Part shown: in pieces, positions 30,791 to 40,734 of the stretch
Position numbering within the stretch: the stretch's first letter is position 1
Layout of the letters: every line of letters starts with the position of its first letter
Origin: Blastomonas sp. CACIA14H2
Lineage (GTDB): Bacteria > Pseudomonadota > Alphaproteobacteria > Sphingomonadales > Sphingomonadaceae
Assembly: GCA_000503195.1 (NCBI GenBank)
Contig: AYSC01000035.1
Location: forward strand, 1 to 46,472
Length of the DNA stretch: 46,472 bases
Reading direction: 5' to 3'
Made by a program: the position numbers and the translations under genes
Notes under the pieces: generated by a model
The model's database searches: none
What the model saw: the letters and a program-made list of their open reading frames with translations, nothing else
What the model was told of the DNA's origin: nothing

Positions 30791-32112
30791 CCATCACCCG
30801 TTTCGCCCCGTCCCCCACCGGGCATCTGCATATCGGCAATATCCGCACCGCGCTGCACAACTGGATGTGGGCGAAGAAGACCGGCGGCCGCTTCATCCTG
30901 CGCATCGACGATACCGATGCCGAGCGCAGCCGCGAGGAGTTTGTCACCGGCATCCGCGCCGATCTCGCCTGGCTGGGGCTCGCGCCCGATGCCGAATATC
31001 GCCAGTCCGAGCGCACGGCGCTGTACGAGGCGGCGTTCGAGCGGCTGCGCGGCGCGGGCAGGGTCTATCCGTGCTACGAGACCGCGCAGGAACTCGACCT
31101 CAAGCGCAAGATCGCGCTGGGGCGCGGCCTGCCGCCGGTCTACGACCGCGCCGCACTGAAGCTGAACGACGCCGAGCGCGCCGATCTGGAGGCGCAGGGG
31201 CTGAAACCGCACTGGCGGTTCAAGCTCGATCATGACGAGCCGATCGCCTGGGACGACCTCATTCGCGGGCCGCAGAAATTCGACGCGGCGAGCCTGTCCG
31301 ATCCCGTCATCCGCCGCGCCGATGGCAGCTGGCTCTACATGCTGCCGTCCGCGATCGACGATGTCGATATGAAGGTCACGCATGTCCTGCGCGGTGAGGA
31401 CCATGTGTCGAACACCGCCGTGCAGCTGCAGATGTTCACCGCCCTGGGCAGCACGCCGCCGCGCTTCGCGCACGAGGCGCTGCTCACCGGCGCGGAGGGC
31501 AAGCTGTCCAAGCGGCTCGGCTCGCTGGGCGTGAACGAGCTGCGCGCAAAGCACATCTTGCCGCAGGCGATCGTCGCGCTGCTCGCGCGGCTGGGCACCT
31601 CGGACCCGGTCGAGCCGCTGCACGACCGCGCCGCGCTGCTCGACACGTTCGATTTCGCGCGCTTCGGCCGCGCGCCCGCGCGCTTTGCCGAGGAGGATCT
31701 CGAGCGGATCAACCGCCAGCTCGTCCACACCGCCGATCATACGCTGGTCGCGGACCAGCTACCGAGCGAGATCGACGAGGCGATCTGGCACGCTATCCGC
31801 CCCAATATCGCGCATCTGGGCGAGGTCGGCGATTACTGGCGGATCATCGCCGGGCCGGTGGCCGCACCTGCGCCCGAGGCGGACGAAGTCGCCTATCTGG
31901 CCGAGGCGCGCGCCTTGCTCGAGGCGCTGGAATTTGGCCCCACGGTCTGGAAGGACTGGACCGAGGCCTTGAAGGCCAGCACCGGGCGCAAGGGCAAGCC
32001 GCTGTTCCTGCCGCTGCGCCGCGCGCTCACCGGCATGGACCATGGCCCCGACATGGCCGAACTGCTGCCGCTGATCGGGAAGGCGCGCGCGCTGGAGCGT
32101 CTGGGGGGATAG
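30787..32112 (+). CDS. gltX: Glutamate-tRNA ligase (short form)
   Basis: GltX charges tRNA with glutamate. The class I signature APSPTGHLHIGNIRTAL carries the HIGH-type motif HIGN (residues 15-18), and the KMSKS-type loop is KLSKR (about residues 239-243). At 441 residues it resembles the second, shorter GluRS of alphaproteobacteria (GltX2-like), some of which charge tRNA-Gln for the transamidation route. Which tRNA it prefers cannot be decided here. It has no separate promoter visible and begins inside the vapC stop. Confidence 0.93.
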   Translation: MTITRFAPSPTGHLHIGNIRTALHNWMWAKKTGGRFILRIDDTDAERSREEFVTGIRADLAWLGLAPDAEYRQSERTALYEAAFERLRGAGRVYPCYETAQELDLKRKIALGRGLPPVYDRAALKLNDAERADLEAQGLKPHWRFKLDHDEPIAWDDLIRGPQKFDAASLSDPVIRRADGSWLYMLPSAIDDVDMKVTHVLRGEDHVSNTAVQLQMFTALGSTPPRFAHEALLTGAEGKLSKRLGSLGVNELRAKHILPQAIVALLARLGTSDPVEPLHDRAALLDTFDFARFGRAPARFAEEDLERINRQLVHTADHTLVADQLPSEIDEAIWHAIRPNIAHLGEVGDYWRIIAGPVAAPAPEADEVAYLAEARALLEALEFGPTVWKDWTEALKASTGRKGKPLFLPLRRALTGMDHGPDMAELLPLIGKARALERLGG

Positions 32113-32133
32113 CTTGGCTTTTTGGTCCCTCGA

Positions 32134-32152
32134 CTTGAGCCAAAGGCTCAAG
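32134..32152 (+). terminator. Terminator hairpin after gltX
   Basis: CTTGAGCC (32134-32141) pairs with GGCTCAAG (32145-32152) around an AAA loop and is followed by TTTAT. It lies 21 bases after the gltX stop. The short T-tract makes intrinsic termination plausible but not certain. Confidence 0.55.
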
Positions 32153-32189
32153 TTTATCCTGAGCGACTCCGACAGGCGACGTCGAAGGG

Positions 32190-32245
32190 CTCGGGACAAA
32201 CGGAGTTAGGAAAGCTCGTCCAATCCCTTTCCCGTTTGTCCCGAG
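32190..32245. repeat. Inverted repeat with 14-bp perfect arms
   Basis: CTCGGGACAAACGG (32190-32203) and CCGTTTGTCCCGAG (32232-32245) are perfect inverted copies 28 bases apart, flanked by CGAAGGG and CGAGGGA extensions. The element sits between the gltX terminator and the dapD stop. It looks like a dispersed intergenic palindrome. No gene is seen in 32113-32278. Confidence 0.7.
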
Positions 32246-32278
32246 CGCAGCCGAGGGACGTATGCGCCCCTCTCGTAA

Positions 32279-33117
<839 letters not shown>

Positions 33118-33121
<4 letters not shown>

Positions 33122-33792
33122 GCAGAAGTCTCCTCGGTCAGCGCCGCGAGCCACTCGCCCAGCGCGGTAATTTCATGGTCGATATAGTCGTGATCGTGCT
33201 CGTGATTGCCGCCGTCCGAGCCGTTGTTCATCCACACCGTGGTCATGCCGAGCTGCTTGGCGGGCCTGAGGTTGCGCGCCAGATCGTCGACGAACAGGGC
33301 CGATACAGGATCGATGGCGAGCGCATCGACGAGGCTCGCATAGGCCGCGACATGCGGCTTGGGCTGGTAACGCGTCGCGTGAATGTCGTGGATCGCCTCG
33401 AACTGGTCCACGAGCCCGAGCCGGTCGAGCACCCGCGACGCATATTTCACGTCGCCATTGGTGAAGATGAGCTTGCGCCCCGGCAGTCGCGACAGGCCCT
33501 GCGCGGTGATCGAACAGGGCGAAACGCGGCCCATGTCGATATCATGGACATAATCGAGGAAATGGTGCGGATCGACGCCATGGTCGAGCATCAGCCCGGC
33601 GAGCGTGGTGCCGTACTGGTAGTAATAAGCCTTCTGGATGCGCCGCGCCTCGGCCAGATCGACCTGCATCAGGTCGGACACATATTGGCCCATGCGCTCG
33701 TCGATCAGTGCGAACAGGTCGGTCTCCGCCGGGTAGAGCGTGTTGTCCAGATCGAAGATCCAGGTGCGGACATGATCGAAGGGCGGGCGCAT
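33118..33792 (-). CDS. HAD-family pyrimidine 5'-nucleotidase
   Basis: This 224-residue HAD hydrolase has motif [12 protein letters not shown] (nucleophile and acid/base Asp), motif II LIFTNGD, and motif [14 protein letters not shown]. It resembles the Sdt1/SSM1 pyrimidine nucleotidase group, recognised by DNTLYP and the small cap domain between motifs I and II. The C-terminal tail has an acidic/His-rich patch (HEHDHDY). It overlaps the dapD start as ATGA and follows queG by 14 bases, so queG-HAD-dapD is likely a single transcript. Confidence 0.88.
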
Positions 33793-33806
33793 GATGGCCA
33801 AAGCGC

Positions 33807-34958
33807 CTAGACTGGCTGGGGCGCATCGGCAAGCCGCCATTCCGCCTGCACGGACGGATCGGTTTCGCTCGCTGCCCGGTTGGCGCGTTCGGCCATCGCC
33901 CGCGCCGGATCGAGCCGCCCCAGCGCCCAGACCGCCGCGCCGCGCACCACCGGATCCTCGTCATCCAGCAGCGTTACAACCGGGGCGACCAGCGCCAGAT
34001 CGCCGCTATTGCCGGCCGCGACACACGCATTGCGCACCATCCGCCCGCGCCCGCTGCGCTTGATCGGCGAGCCCGAGAAGAGCGCGCGGAAGCCGGCGTC
34101 GTCGAGCGCGAGCAGATCGGCGAGCGAGGGCGCGACCAGCTCGGCACGCGGCAGGAAGGCCCGGTTGCGGTGGGCACTATCGGCGAACTTGTTCCAGGGG
34201 CAGACCGCGAGGCAATCGTCGCAGCCATAGACGTGATTGCCGATGCCTTCGCGCAACTCGACCGGAATCGGGCCGGCATGCTCGATCGTCAGATACGAGA
34301 TGCAGCGCCGCGCATCGAGCCGATAGGGCGCTGGAAACGCACCGGTCGGGCACACCGTCTGGCAGGCGGTGCACGATCCGCAACGGTCGCGCCCTGCCCC
34401 GCTCGGCGCGAGCTCGAGCGTGGTATAGATCGCGCCGAGGAACAGCCAGCTGCCATGGCTGCGGCTGACCAGGTTGGTATGCTTGCCCTGCCAGCCGAGG
34501 CCCGCCGCCATCGCGAGCGGCTTTTCCATCACCGGCGCGGTATCGACGAACACCTTCACCTCGGCGTCGCTAACCTGCTCGACGATCCAGCGCGCGAGCG
34601 ACTTGAGCGCGGACTTGACCGTCTTGTGATAATCGCCGCCCTGCGCATAGACCGAGATGCGCGCGCGATCGGGGTGGTCGGCCAGCGCGAACGGATCGCG
34701 CCCCGGCGCATAGCTCATGCCCAGCATGATCACCGACCGGACATCGCTCCACAGCACCTTCGGCTCGGCGCGCTGGTCGGCGCGTCCCTCCATCCACAGC
34801 ATGTCGCCATGGCAGCCAGCCTCGAGCCATTGCTGGAAGCGCGCGGCGTTTTGCGGGCCGAGCGTGGCGGGCGCGAAGCCGCAATCGGCAAAGCCCAGCT
34901 TCGCCGCCTGTGCCGCTATCTCCGCCTCAAGGTTTCGCTTGCCGCTCGCCATGGTCAT
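33807..34958 (-). CDS. queG: Epoxyqueuosine reductase
   Basis: QueG reduces epoxyqueuosine to queuosine in tRNA using cobalamin and two 4Fe-4S clusters. This 383-residue protein has the cluster motifs CGSCTACQTVCP (C193, C196, C199, C203) and CDDCLAVCPW (C246, C249, C253) with C219 nearby. The catalytic Asp motif VDTAPVMEK (D139) is present, and the C-terminal HEAT-like repeat (DDEDPVVRGAAVWALGRL) is intact. The ATG at 34958 (alternative 34952) is used. It is first in the queG-HAD-dapD operon and divergent from the ABC exporter. Confidence 0.95.
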   Translation of the reverse strand: MTMASGKRNLEAEIAAQAAKLGFADCGFAPATLGPQNAARFQQWLEAGCHGDMLWMEGRADQRAEPKVLWSDVRSVIMLGMSYAPGRDPFALADHPDRARISVYAQGGDYHKTVKSALKSLARWIVEQVSDAEVKVFVDTAPVMEKPLAMAAGLGWQGKHTNLVSRSHGSWLFLGAIYTTLELAPSGAGRDRCGSCTACQTVCPTGAFPAPYRLDARRCISYLTIEHAGPIPVELREGIGNHVYGCDDCLAVCPWNKFADSAHRNRAFLPRAELVAPSLADLLALDDAGFRALFSGSPIKRSGRGRMVRNACVAAGNSGDLALVAPVVTLLDDEDPVVRGAAVWALGRLDPARAMAERANRAASETDPSVQAEWRLADAPQPV

Positions 34959-35029
34959 CCGCTACCCGATTGGCGGGCCGCAACCAAGTGCGACGGCCCG
35001 CCGGAGAGACGCTTGAGCAAGGATCGCCC

Positions 35030-35974
35030 GTGACCGCCAACGCCATCGAAGCGCATGGCCTCGTCAAGATTTTTGGGCGGCAGCGCGCGGTGGACGGCGT
35101 GGACCTGACCGTTCCCGCCGGCAGCATCTTCGGTATCCTCGGCCCCAATGGCGCGGGCAAGACGACGACGCTGCGCATGCTGCTGGGCATTGTCGATCCC
35201 GACGAGGGGACGCGCACGCTGCTCGGCACCGATCATCCGCTCGATGTCGCGCGCCGGGTCGGCTATCTGCCCGAGGAGCGCGGGCTCTATCCTTCGATGA
35301 AGGCCTATGACGCCATCGCCTTCATGGGCGCGCTGCGCGGGCTGCCGCTCGCCGAGGGACGCAAGCGCGGCCGCGCGATGCTCGAGGAGCATGGCCTGGG
35401 CAAGGCGGCGGACAAGGAGGTGCGCACGCTTTCCAAGGGCATGGCGCAGACGGTGCAGCTGCTCGGCACGCTGGTGCACGAGCCCGAGCTGATCGTGCTC
35501 GACGAGCCGTTTTCCGGCCTCGACGCGCTCAACCAGGCCAAGCTCGAACGGATGATCCGCGCCCAGGCCGCGCGCGGGGTCACCGTGATCTTTTCCACGC
35601 ACGTCATCGCGCATGCCGAGCGGCTGTGCGAGCGCATCGCGATCATCGCCGGCGGCAAGGTGCCCTTTGCCGGATCGGTATCCGAGGCCCGCGACCGGCT
35701 GCGCCCGCAGGTGCGGCTCGAGACGCGCGCGCTCGACGGAGCCTGGCGCGCCGCGCTGCCCGCCGATGCGGTGCCTGAAGGACATTTCTGGCATTTCACC
35801 CTGCCCGAGACCGGGGTCGAGCCGTTGCTGCGTGCGCTGATCGAGGGCGAGGCGGGCATCCAGTCGCTGTCGATCGAGCGCCCCGGGCTGCACGATGCCT
35901 TTGTCGCGATCGCCGGGGCCGATGCCGCACGCCAGCTCGAGGAAGACCAGCAGCAGGAGAGCGCCGATGCCTGA
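35030..35974 (+). CDS. NatA-type ABC transporter ATPase
   Basis: This 314-residue ATPase has Walker A GPNGAGKTTT (about residues 38-47), Walker B LIVLDEPFSGLD and H-loop FSTHV. A C-terminal DUF4162-like domain (about 215-314) is typical of NatA/YhaQ-type exporters. The signature is LSKGMAQ instead of LSGGQ, a variant common in this subgroup. The start is GTG at 35030 with AAGGA upstream; the longer open frame is shadow sequence. It overlaps the permease gene by 8 bases. Substrate unknown (sodium, drug or peptide). Confidence 0.9.
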   Translation: MTANAIEAHGLVKIFGRQRAVDGVDLTVPAGSIFGILGPNGAGKTTTLRMLLGIVDPDEGTRTLLGTDHPLDVARRVGYLPEERGLYPSMKAYDAIAFMGALRGLPLAEGRKRGRAMLEEHGLGKAADKEVRTLSKGMAQTVQLLGTLVHEPELIVLDEPFSGLDALNQAKLERMIRAQAARGVTVIFSTHVIAHAERLCERIAIIAGGKVPFAGSVSEARDRLRPQVRLETRALDGAWRAALPADAVPEGHFWHFTLPETGVEPLLRALIEGEAGIQSLSIERPGLHDAFVAIAGADAARQLEEDQQQESADA

Positions 35975-37160
35975 ATTGCTCCGCGCCTCTTGGGTGATCG
36001 CCCGGCGCGACTTTGCCGCGATCATCTTTTCCAAGGCGTTCTTCTTCTTCCTCCTGGGCCCGATCTTCCCGCTCGCCATCGGCATCGCCGCGGGCAGCAT
36101 TGGCGGGCAGGTCGCGCGCGATATCGACAAGAACAGCTTCGCGCTGGTGATGGATGCGGCCGACAGCGCCGCCGCGCTCAAGGCGCGCACCAGCCTGGCG
36201 ACGCAGCTGGGCGAACAGCGCGTGCCCGTGCTGGTCGCGGTCGAGACCGACGATCCCGATAGCGTCATCGCCTCGGGCAAGGACACGCGCTATCTGGGCG
36301 TGCTCACCGGCAGCCTGGCCGAGCCCAGGCTGATCGGCACGAAGGACGAGGTCGAGCGCTGGCAGGGCCCGCTCGAACTGCTCGTCGAGCGCGCGCGCGA
36401 GGGCGATAGCGCCGCCCCGGCGCGCATCGCGACGCGGCTGGTCACCGAAAGCAGCGGCTCGGTCGAACAGGGCCGGCTGGTTACCGCGCAGGTCGGCCAG
36501 GCGCTGCTGGTGCTGCTCACCATGCTGCTCGCCGGCATGGTGCTGTCCAATCTGGTCGAGGAAAAGACCAACAAGATCATCGAGATTCTCGCCGCCGCGG
36601 TGCCGATCGACGCGATCTTCCTGGGCAAGCTGTTCGCGATGCTCGGCATGGCGCTGATCGGCATAGCCTGCTGGACCTCGCTCGCGCTCCTCGCGATCCT
36701 GCTGGCCGCCAACGGCCTGCCGCAGCTGCCCGCGCCCGCGATCGGCTGGCCCGCCTTCCTGGCGCTGGGCGTCGCCTATTTCGCCATGGCCTATCTGTTG
36801 CTCGGCTCGCTGTTCCTCGGCATCGGCGCGATGGCGAGCACGGTGCGCGAGGTGCAGACCCTGTCGATGCCCGCCACCATGGGCCAGCTGATCTTCTTCT
36901 TCCTCGCCTCGTTCTCGGTCACGCGGCTGGGCGAGCCGATCGAGCTGTTCGCCGCGATCTTCCCGTTCAGCTCGCCCTTCGCGATGCTCGCGCGCGCGGC
37001 GCAGCAGGATGCGCTGTGGCAGCATCTGCTGGCGCTGGGCTGGCAGGCCTTCTGGGTGCTGCTGCTGATCCGCTTCGGCGCGCGGCTGTTCCGGCGCAAT
37101 GTGCTCAAGTCCGGCGGCGGCAAGCGCGGGCTGATCGCGGGGATGTTTGGCCGAGCCTGA
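35967..37160 (+). CDS. NatB-type ABC transporter permease (ABC2 family)
   Basis: This 397-residue membrane protein has one N-terminal helix (AIIFSKAFFFFLLGPIFPLA), a large extracytoplasmic domain (about residues 45-170) and about five further helices (ALLVLLTMLLAGMVLS, AMLGMALIGIACWTSLALL, FLALGVAYFAMAYLLL, MGQLIFFFLASFS). The EEKTNKIIEILAAAVP motif is characteristic of YhaP/NatB permeases. It pairs with the ATPase just upstream, with an 8-base overlap. Substrate not known. Confidence 0.9.
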   Translation: MPELLRASWVIARRDFAAIIFSKAFFFFLLGPIFPLAIGIAAGSIGGQVARDIDKNSFALVMDAADSAAALKARTSLATQLGEQRVPVLVAVETDDPDSVIASGKDTRYLGVLTGSLAEPRLIGTKDEVERWQGPLELLVERAREGDSAAPARIATRLVTESSGSVEQGRLVTAQVGQALLVLLTMLLAGMVLSNLVEEKTNKIIEILAAAVPIDAIFLGKLFAMLGMALIGIACWTSLALLAILLAANGLPQLPAPAIGWPAFLALGVAYFAMAYLLLGSLFLGIGAMASTVREVQTLSMPATMGQLIFFFLASFSVTRLGEPIELFAAIFPFSSPFAMLARAAQQDALWQHLLALGWQAFWVLLLIRFGARLFRRNVLKSGGGKRGLIAGMFGRA

Positions 37161-37167
37161 TACGAAA

Positions 37168-37197
37168 AGGGCCGCGTCGGCATCCCGGCGCGGCCCT
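37168..37197. terminator. Bidirectional terminator between the permease gene and phaB
   Basis: AGGGCCGCG (37168-37176) pairs with CGCGGCCCT (37189-37197). On the minus strand it is followed by TTT, and on the plus strand by CGTTTC. It lies between two convergent genes and probably ends both. Confidence 0.75.
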
Positions 37198-37217
37198 CGT
37201 TTCGGCTGCTGGGCCAA

Positions 37218-37940
37218 TCAGTACATGTGCTGGCCGCCGTTGATCGACAGGGTCGATCCGGTGATGAACGCGGCCTCTTCGGCGGTCAGGAACACCACGC
37301 CGCGCGCGATTTCCTCAGCCTGGCCGAGCCGTCCGACCGGGATCTGCGCGACGATCTTGTCCATCACGTTCTGCGGGATGGTCGAGAGCATCTCGGTGGC
37401 GATATAGCCCGGCGCGATGGCATTCGCGGTGACGCCATATTTCGCGCCTTCCATCGCCAGCGACTTGGTGAAGCCGTGGATGCCCGACTTGGCGGCGGCA
37501 TAGTTGACCTGGCCGATCTGCCCGCCCTGGCCGTTGACCGAGCCGATATTGACGATGCGGCCCCAGCCGCGCGTGCGCATGCCGGGGAAGCAGGCCTTGG
37601 CCATGTTGAAGCAGCCGGTCAGGTCGACGCGAATCACCTCGTCCCACTGTTCCCAGGTCATCTTCATCATCGTCGCATCGCGGGTGATGCCGGCATTGTT
37701 GACCAGAATATCGACCGGGCCATAATCCGCCTCGATCCTGGCGACCGCATCCATGCTCTGCTGATGATCGCCCACATCCCATTTCTGCACCGCGATTCCG
37801 GTGCGATCGGAAAAGGCCTTTGCCGCCTCGTCATTGCCACCATAGCTGGCGATGACATGCGCGCCGGCATCCTTGAGCGCCAGGCTGATCGCCTCGCCAA
37901 TGCCGCGCGTTCCACCGGTAACGATTGCGATTCGGGCCAT
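37218..37940 (-). CDS. phaB: Acetoacetyl-CoA reductase (SDR family)
   Basis: PhaB reduces acetoacetyl-CoA to (R)-3-hydroxybutyryl-CoA with NADPH for polyhydroxybutyrate synthesis. This 240-residue SDR has the cofactor motif TGGTRGIG (8-15), NNAG at 81-84 and the catalytic S134, Y147 and K151 in IGSVNGQGGQIGQVNY-AAAK. The GYIATEML segment is typical of PhaB. No other pha gene is present here, which is normal in this group where phaB is often separate. Cofactor preference is inferred from the family. Confidence 0.93.
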   Translation of the reverse strand: MARIAIVTGGTRGIGEAISLALKDAGAHVIASYGGNDEAAKAFSDRTGIAVQKWDVGDHQQSMDAVARIEADYGPVDILVNNAGITRDATMMKMTWEQWDEVIRVDLTGCFNMAKACFPGMRTRGWGRIVNIGSVNGQGGQIGQVNYAAAKSGIHGFTKSLAMEGAKYGVTANAIAPGYIATEMLSTIPQNVMDKIVAQIPVGRLGQAEEIARGVVFLTAEEAAFITGSTLSINGGQHMY

Positions 37941-38050
37941 GCATACTCTCCTGTATCGCCCGCAAAAGGGGCCTTCGAGGCCACACTAGGAAGGCCTTGC
38001 GCGCAAGACAAGTTGACGTGGACGGGAAGTGTTTAGGGGGCCTTATCGTC

Positions 38051-38129
38051 ATTCCCGCGAACGCGCGAATCCCGCTTTGGTGTTATGGGACAGTTGGAAA
38101 GCGGAACCCCCGCCTTTGCGGGGGTGACG
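38051..38129. repeat. Palindromic BIME-like repeat pair (second copy)
   Basis: One hairpin, ATTCCCGC with GCGCGAAT (38051-38070, one mismatch), is followed after about 35 bases by CCCCCGC-CTTT-GCGGGGG (38107-38124) and GTGACG. It is the same two-part element as at 20.8 kb, in the opposite order. The 37941-38210 gap contains no gene. Confidence 0.7.
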
Positions 38130-38155
38130 AGAAATGCGCGGTTGGGCAGAATACA

Positions 38156-38187
38156 AAAGGGGCGGCACCTTGCGGCACCGCCCCTTT
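38156..38187 (-). terminator. Terminator of the DegP-type protease gene
   Basis: AAAGGGGCGG (38156-38165) pairs with CCGCCCCTTT (38178-38187) over 10 bp with a 12-base loop. On the minus strand the stem ends in TTTTG, giving a short T-run, and it sits 24 bases after the protease stop. Confidence 0.8.
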
Positions 38188-38210
38188 GTTTTTGCGCGAG
38201 GAACCCGCCG

Positions 38211-39737
38211 TTACTTGGTGCGCAGGCGCACCGGCAGGAACTGCGGCTGGCCGGTGCGGCGCTGGACGCGCAGCAGCACCGCCTCGCGATTGGCAGAGCG
38301 GGCCTCGGCGATCACCCGGTCGACCTCGGCCGAGGTGGTCACCGGCCGGTTGTTGATCGAGAGGATCACGTCGCCGCGGCGGATGCCCTTGGTGGCGGCA
38401 TCGCCCGACGGATCGACCGCCGCCACGACCACGCCCTTGAGCTCGGGCGGCACGCCGATCTGGCGCGCGATCTGCGGGGTCAGTTCGGTCACCGCCATGC
38501 CCAGCGCCTGACGCGTGGCGGTTTCACTGTCCTGCTCGTCCTGGTCGGAGAAATCCTCCGCGGCTTCGGGGTTGAAGGTCTGCGCGGCGAGCTCTTCCTC
38601 GCTCGGGCGACGGCCGACAACGGCGTTGAGCGTCAGCCGCTCGCCATTGCGGATGACGACGACGGGGATGCGCTTGCCCGGCGCGGTGTTGGCGACGATG
38701 AACGACAGCGTCTGGTCGGGGGTGACATCCTTGCCATCGACCGAGACGACGACGTCGCCCGCCTTGATGCCCGCCTTTTCGGCCGCTTCGCCCGGCTCGA
38801 CGCGCTGGACGAATTCGCCGCGGCGCTTGGGCAGACCGAGCGATGCGGCGAGGTCGTCGGTCAGCGGGTTGATGCCGATGCCGAGATAGCCCCGCTCGAT
38901 CGCCGAACCGCTGCGCAGCTTCTCGACGATCGGTGCCGCGACTTCGGCGGGAATCGCAAAGCCGATGCCGACGCTGCCCCCGGTGGGCGAGATGATGGCG
39001 TTGTTGATGCCGATGACATTGCCGTTCAGGTCGAACATCGGGCCGCCCGAATTGCCGCGGTTGATCGCGGCATCGGTCTGCAGATAGCGGTCATAGGCAC
39101 CGCCCTGGCCGGTGTTGCGATAGACCGCCGAGATGATGCCCGAGGTCACCGTGCCGCCCAGGCCGAACGGGTTGCCGATCGCGATGATCCAGTCGCCGAC
39201 GCGCGTCTTGGTCGAATCGCCGAAGCGCACGAACGGGAAGGGCCTGGTGCCGCTGATCTTGAGCACCGCGAGGTCGGACTGCGGATCGCGGCCGATCAGT
39301 CGGGCAGGATATTCGGTGCCGTCGGGCATGGTCACGGTGATCGATTCGACCGAGGCATTGCCTTCGGCGGCGATCACATGGTTGTTGGTGACGACATAGC
39401 CATCTGCGGAGATGATGAAGCCCGAGCCGAGCGACTGCGCCTCGCGGGTGCCGCCGCCACCACCTTCGGGTGCGCCGAACAGGCCGCCGAACGGGGTTCC
39501 GGCAAACGGGTTGTTGGGCACGCGCACGCGCTGGCGCGTCGAGATGTTGACCACGGCGGGCTGCAACTGTTCGGTCAAATCGGCAAAGCTCATCGGCGCG
39601 CCGGGACGCGGGGCTGCGGCGAGCATCGCGCTCTGGTCGTTCTGCGCCACCTGCGCGCCCAGCGGCTGGCCGGTTGCCAGAACGATCGCGCTGCCACCCA
39701 GCAAAAGGGCCGACGTCACTGCATAGGCATATCGCAC
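38211..39737 (-). CDS. degP: DegP/HtrA-type periplasmic serine protease
   Basis: This 508-residue envelope protease-chaperone has an N-terminal signal anchor (ALLLGGSAIVLATG), a trypsin-like domain with the triad H120 (TNNHVI), D155 (QSDLAVLK) and S230 (GNSGGPMF), and two PDZ domains (about residues 290-380 and 405-500). The GTG at 39737 is chosen because AGAGGA lies 7-8 bases before it; a longer frame gives an implausible leader. It lies 145 bases downstream of hflC in the same orientation. It should degrade misfolded envelope proteins. Confidence 0.94.
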   Translation of the reverse strand: MRYAYAVTSALLLGGSAIVLATGQPLGAQVAQNDQSAMLAAAPRPGAPMSFADLTEQLQPAVVNISTRQRVRVPNNPFAGTPFGGLFGAPEGGGGGTREAQSLGSGFIISADGYVVTNNHVIAAEGNASVESITVTMPDGTEYPARLIGRDPQSDLAVLKISGTRPFPFVRFGDSTKTRVGDWIIAIGNPFGLGGTVTSGIISAVYRNTGQGGAYDRYLQTDAAINRGNSGGPMFDLNGNVIGINNAIISPTGGSVGIGFAIPAEVAAPIVEKLRSGSAIERGYLGIGINPLTDDLAASLGLPKRRGEFVQRVEPGEAAEKAGIKAGDVVVSVDGKDVTPDQTLSFIVANTAPGKRIPVVVIRNGERLTLNAVVGRRPSEEELAAQTFNPEAAEDFSDQDEQDSETATRQALGMAVTELTPQIARQIGVPPELKGVVVAAVDPSGDAATKGIRRGDVILSINNRPVTTSAEVDRVIAEARSANREAVLLRVQRRTGQPQFLPVRLRTK

Positions 39738-39882
39738 GTACAAATCCTCTTCATCTACAAGAAGCGACCATCGGCGTGCCCCAGAACGCCGGAAAACCGG
39801 CACACGCCATGGCAATATTCGGTTTGCAACCCACGCCTGAACGCAGATTGAATGATGGACGCGGATTCACGCCCGCCGTCTC

Positions 39883-40734
39883 TTATCGGTTCCCCCGACC
39901 CTGAAATTCGCGCAGATATTCGTTGTTCGGTGACAGAATGATCGAGGTTTCGCCCGATCCGCCCAGGAACGTCCGCTCATAGCTCTGCATCGCGCGGTAG
40001 AACTCATAGAAGGACGGATCCTTGCCGAAGCTGTTGGCATAGGTACGCGATGCGGATGCATCGGCCTCTGCCCGGATGATCTGTGCGTTCTTCTGGCCCT
40101 GCGCGGTGATGGTGCGCGCTTCCTGTTCGCGCGCGGTGCGCATGCGCTGGAAGGCGCTCTGCAGCGGCGTGCCCTGCGGCAGGTCGGCGCGCTTGATCTG
40201 CACGTCGACGATCTGCGCACCGTACTGCGCGGCAATGCGGTCGAGCCCGGCCTGGATGCGATCCATGATCCCGCCGCGTTCGGGGCTGAGCAAGGCCGCG
40301 AACTGCCGCTTGCCGAGCTCGTTGCGCAGCGCCGAGCCCAGGATCGGGCGCAGTTCGGCCGCGACGCGCTCGACGCTTCCGGCCGAAACATACATCCGCT
40401 CGGGATCGACGATGCGGAAGCGCGCATAGGCATCGACCTCGAGCCGCAGCTGATCGGTCGAGAGCACCTGCTGCTGCTCCATTTCGACCGCGATCACGCG
40501 CTTGTCGACCCACACGATCTGCTCGGCAAACGGAATACGCGCGATCAGCCCCGCGCCGGTCTTCCCGAATTCCTCGTTGTCGCGATAGACGTTGAAGGTG
40601 CGCACCGGCTGGCCGAAGCGGACGATCACTGCCTGCTTGGTTTCGGGCACGATCGCGACCGAGCTGGCGATGACGATCAGCACCAGAGCGAGAAGGCCCA
40701 GCAGCAGCATGGGGCGTTGCATCAGGCCGTTCAT
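39883..40734 (-). CDS. hflC: HflC, band-7 protease modulator
   Basis: HflC is the smaller subunit of the HflKC membrane complex that restrains FtsH. This 283-residue protein has an N-terminal helix (LLLGLLALVLIVIASSVAIV) and an SPFH/band-7 domain (VPETKQAVIVRFGQPV to about residue 210). The HflC hallmark NEFG-like segment and the RGGIMDRI stretch are present. A TTG lies directly before the ATG at 40734, and the ATG overlaps the hflK stop by one base (TGATG), so they are coupled. Confidence 0.95.
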   Translation of the reverse strand: MNGLMQRPMLLLGLLALVLIVIASSVAIVPETKQAVIVRFGQPVRTFNVYRDNEEFGKTGAGLIARIPFAEQIVWVDKRVIAVEMEQQQVLSTDQLRLEVDAYARFRIVDPERMYVSAGSVERVAAELRPILGSALRNELGKRQFAALLSPERGGIMDRIQAGLDRIAAQYGAQIVDVQIKRADLPQGTPLQSAFQRMRTAREQEARTITAQGQKNAQIIRAEADASASRTYANSFGKDPSFYEFYRAMQSYERTFLGGSGETSIILSPNNEYLREFQGRGNR

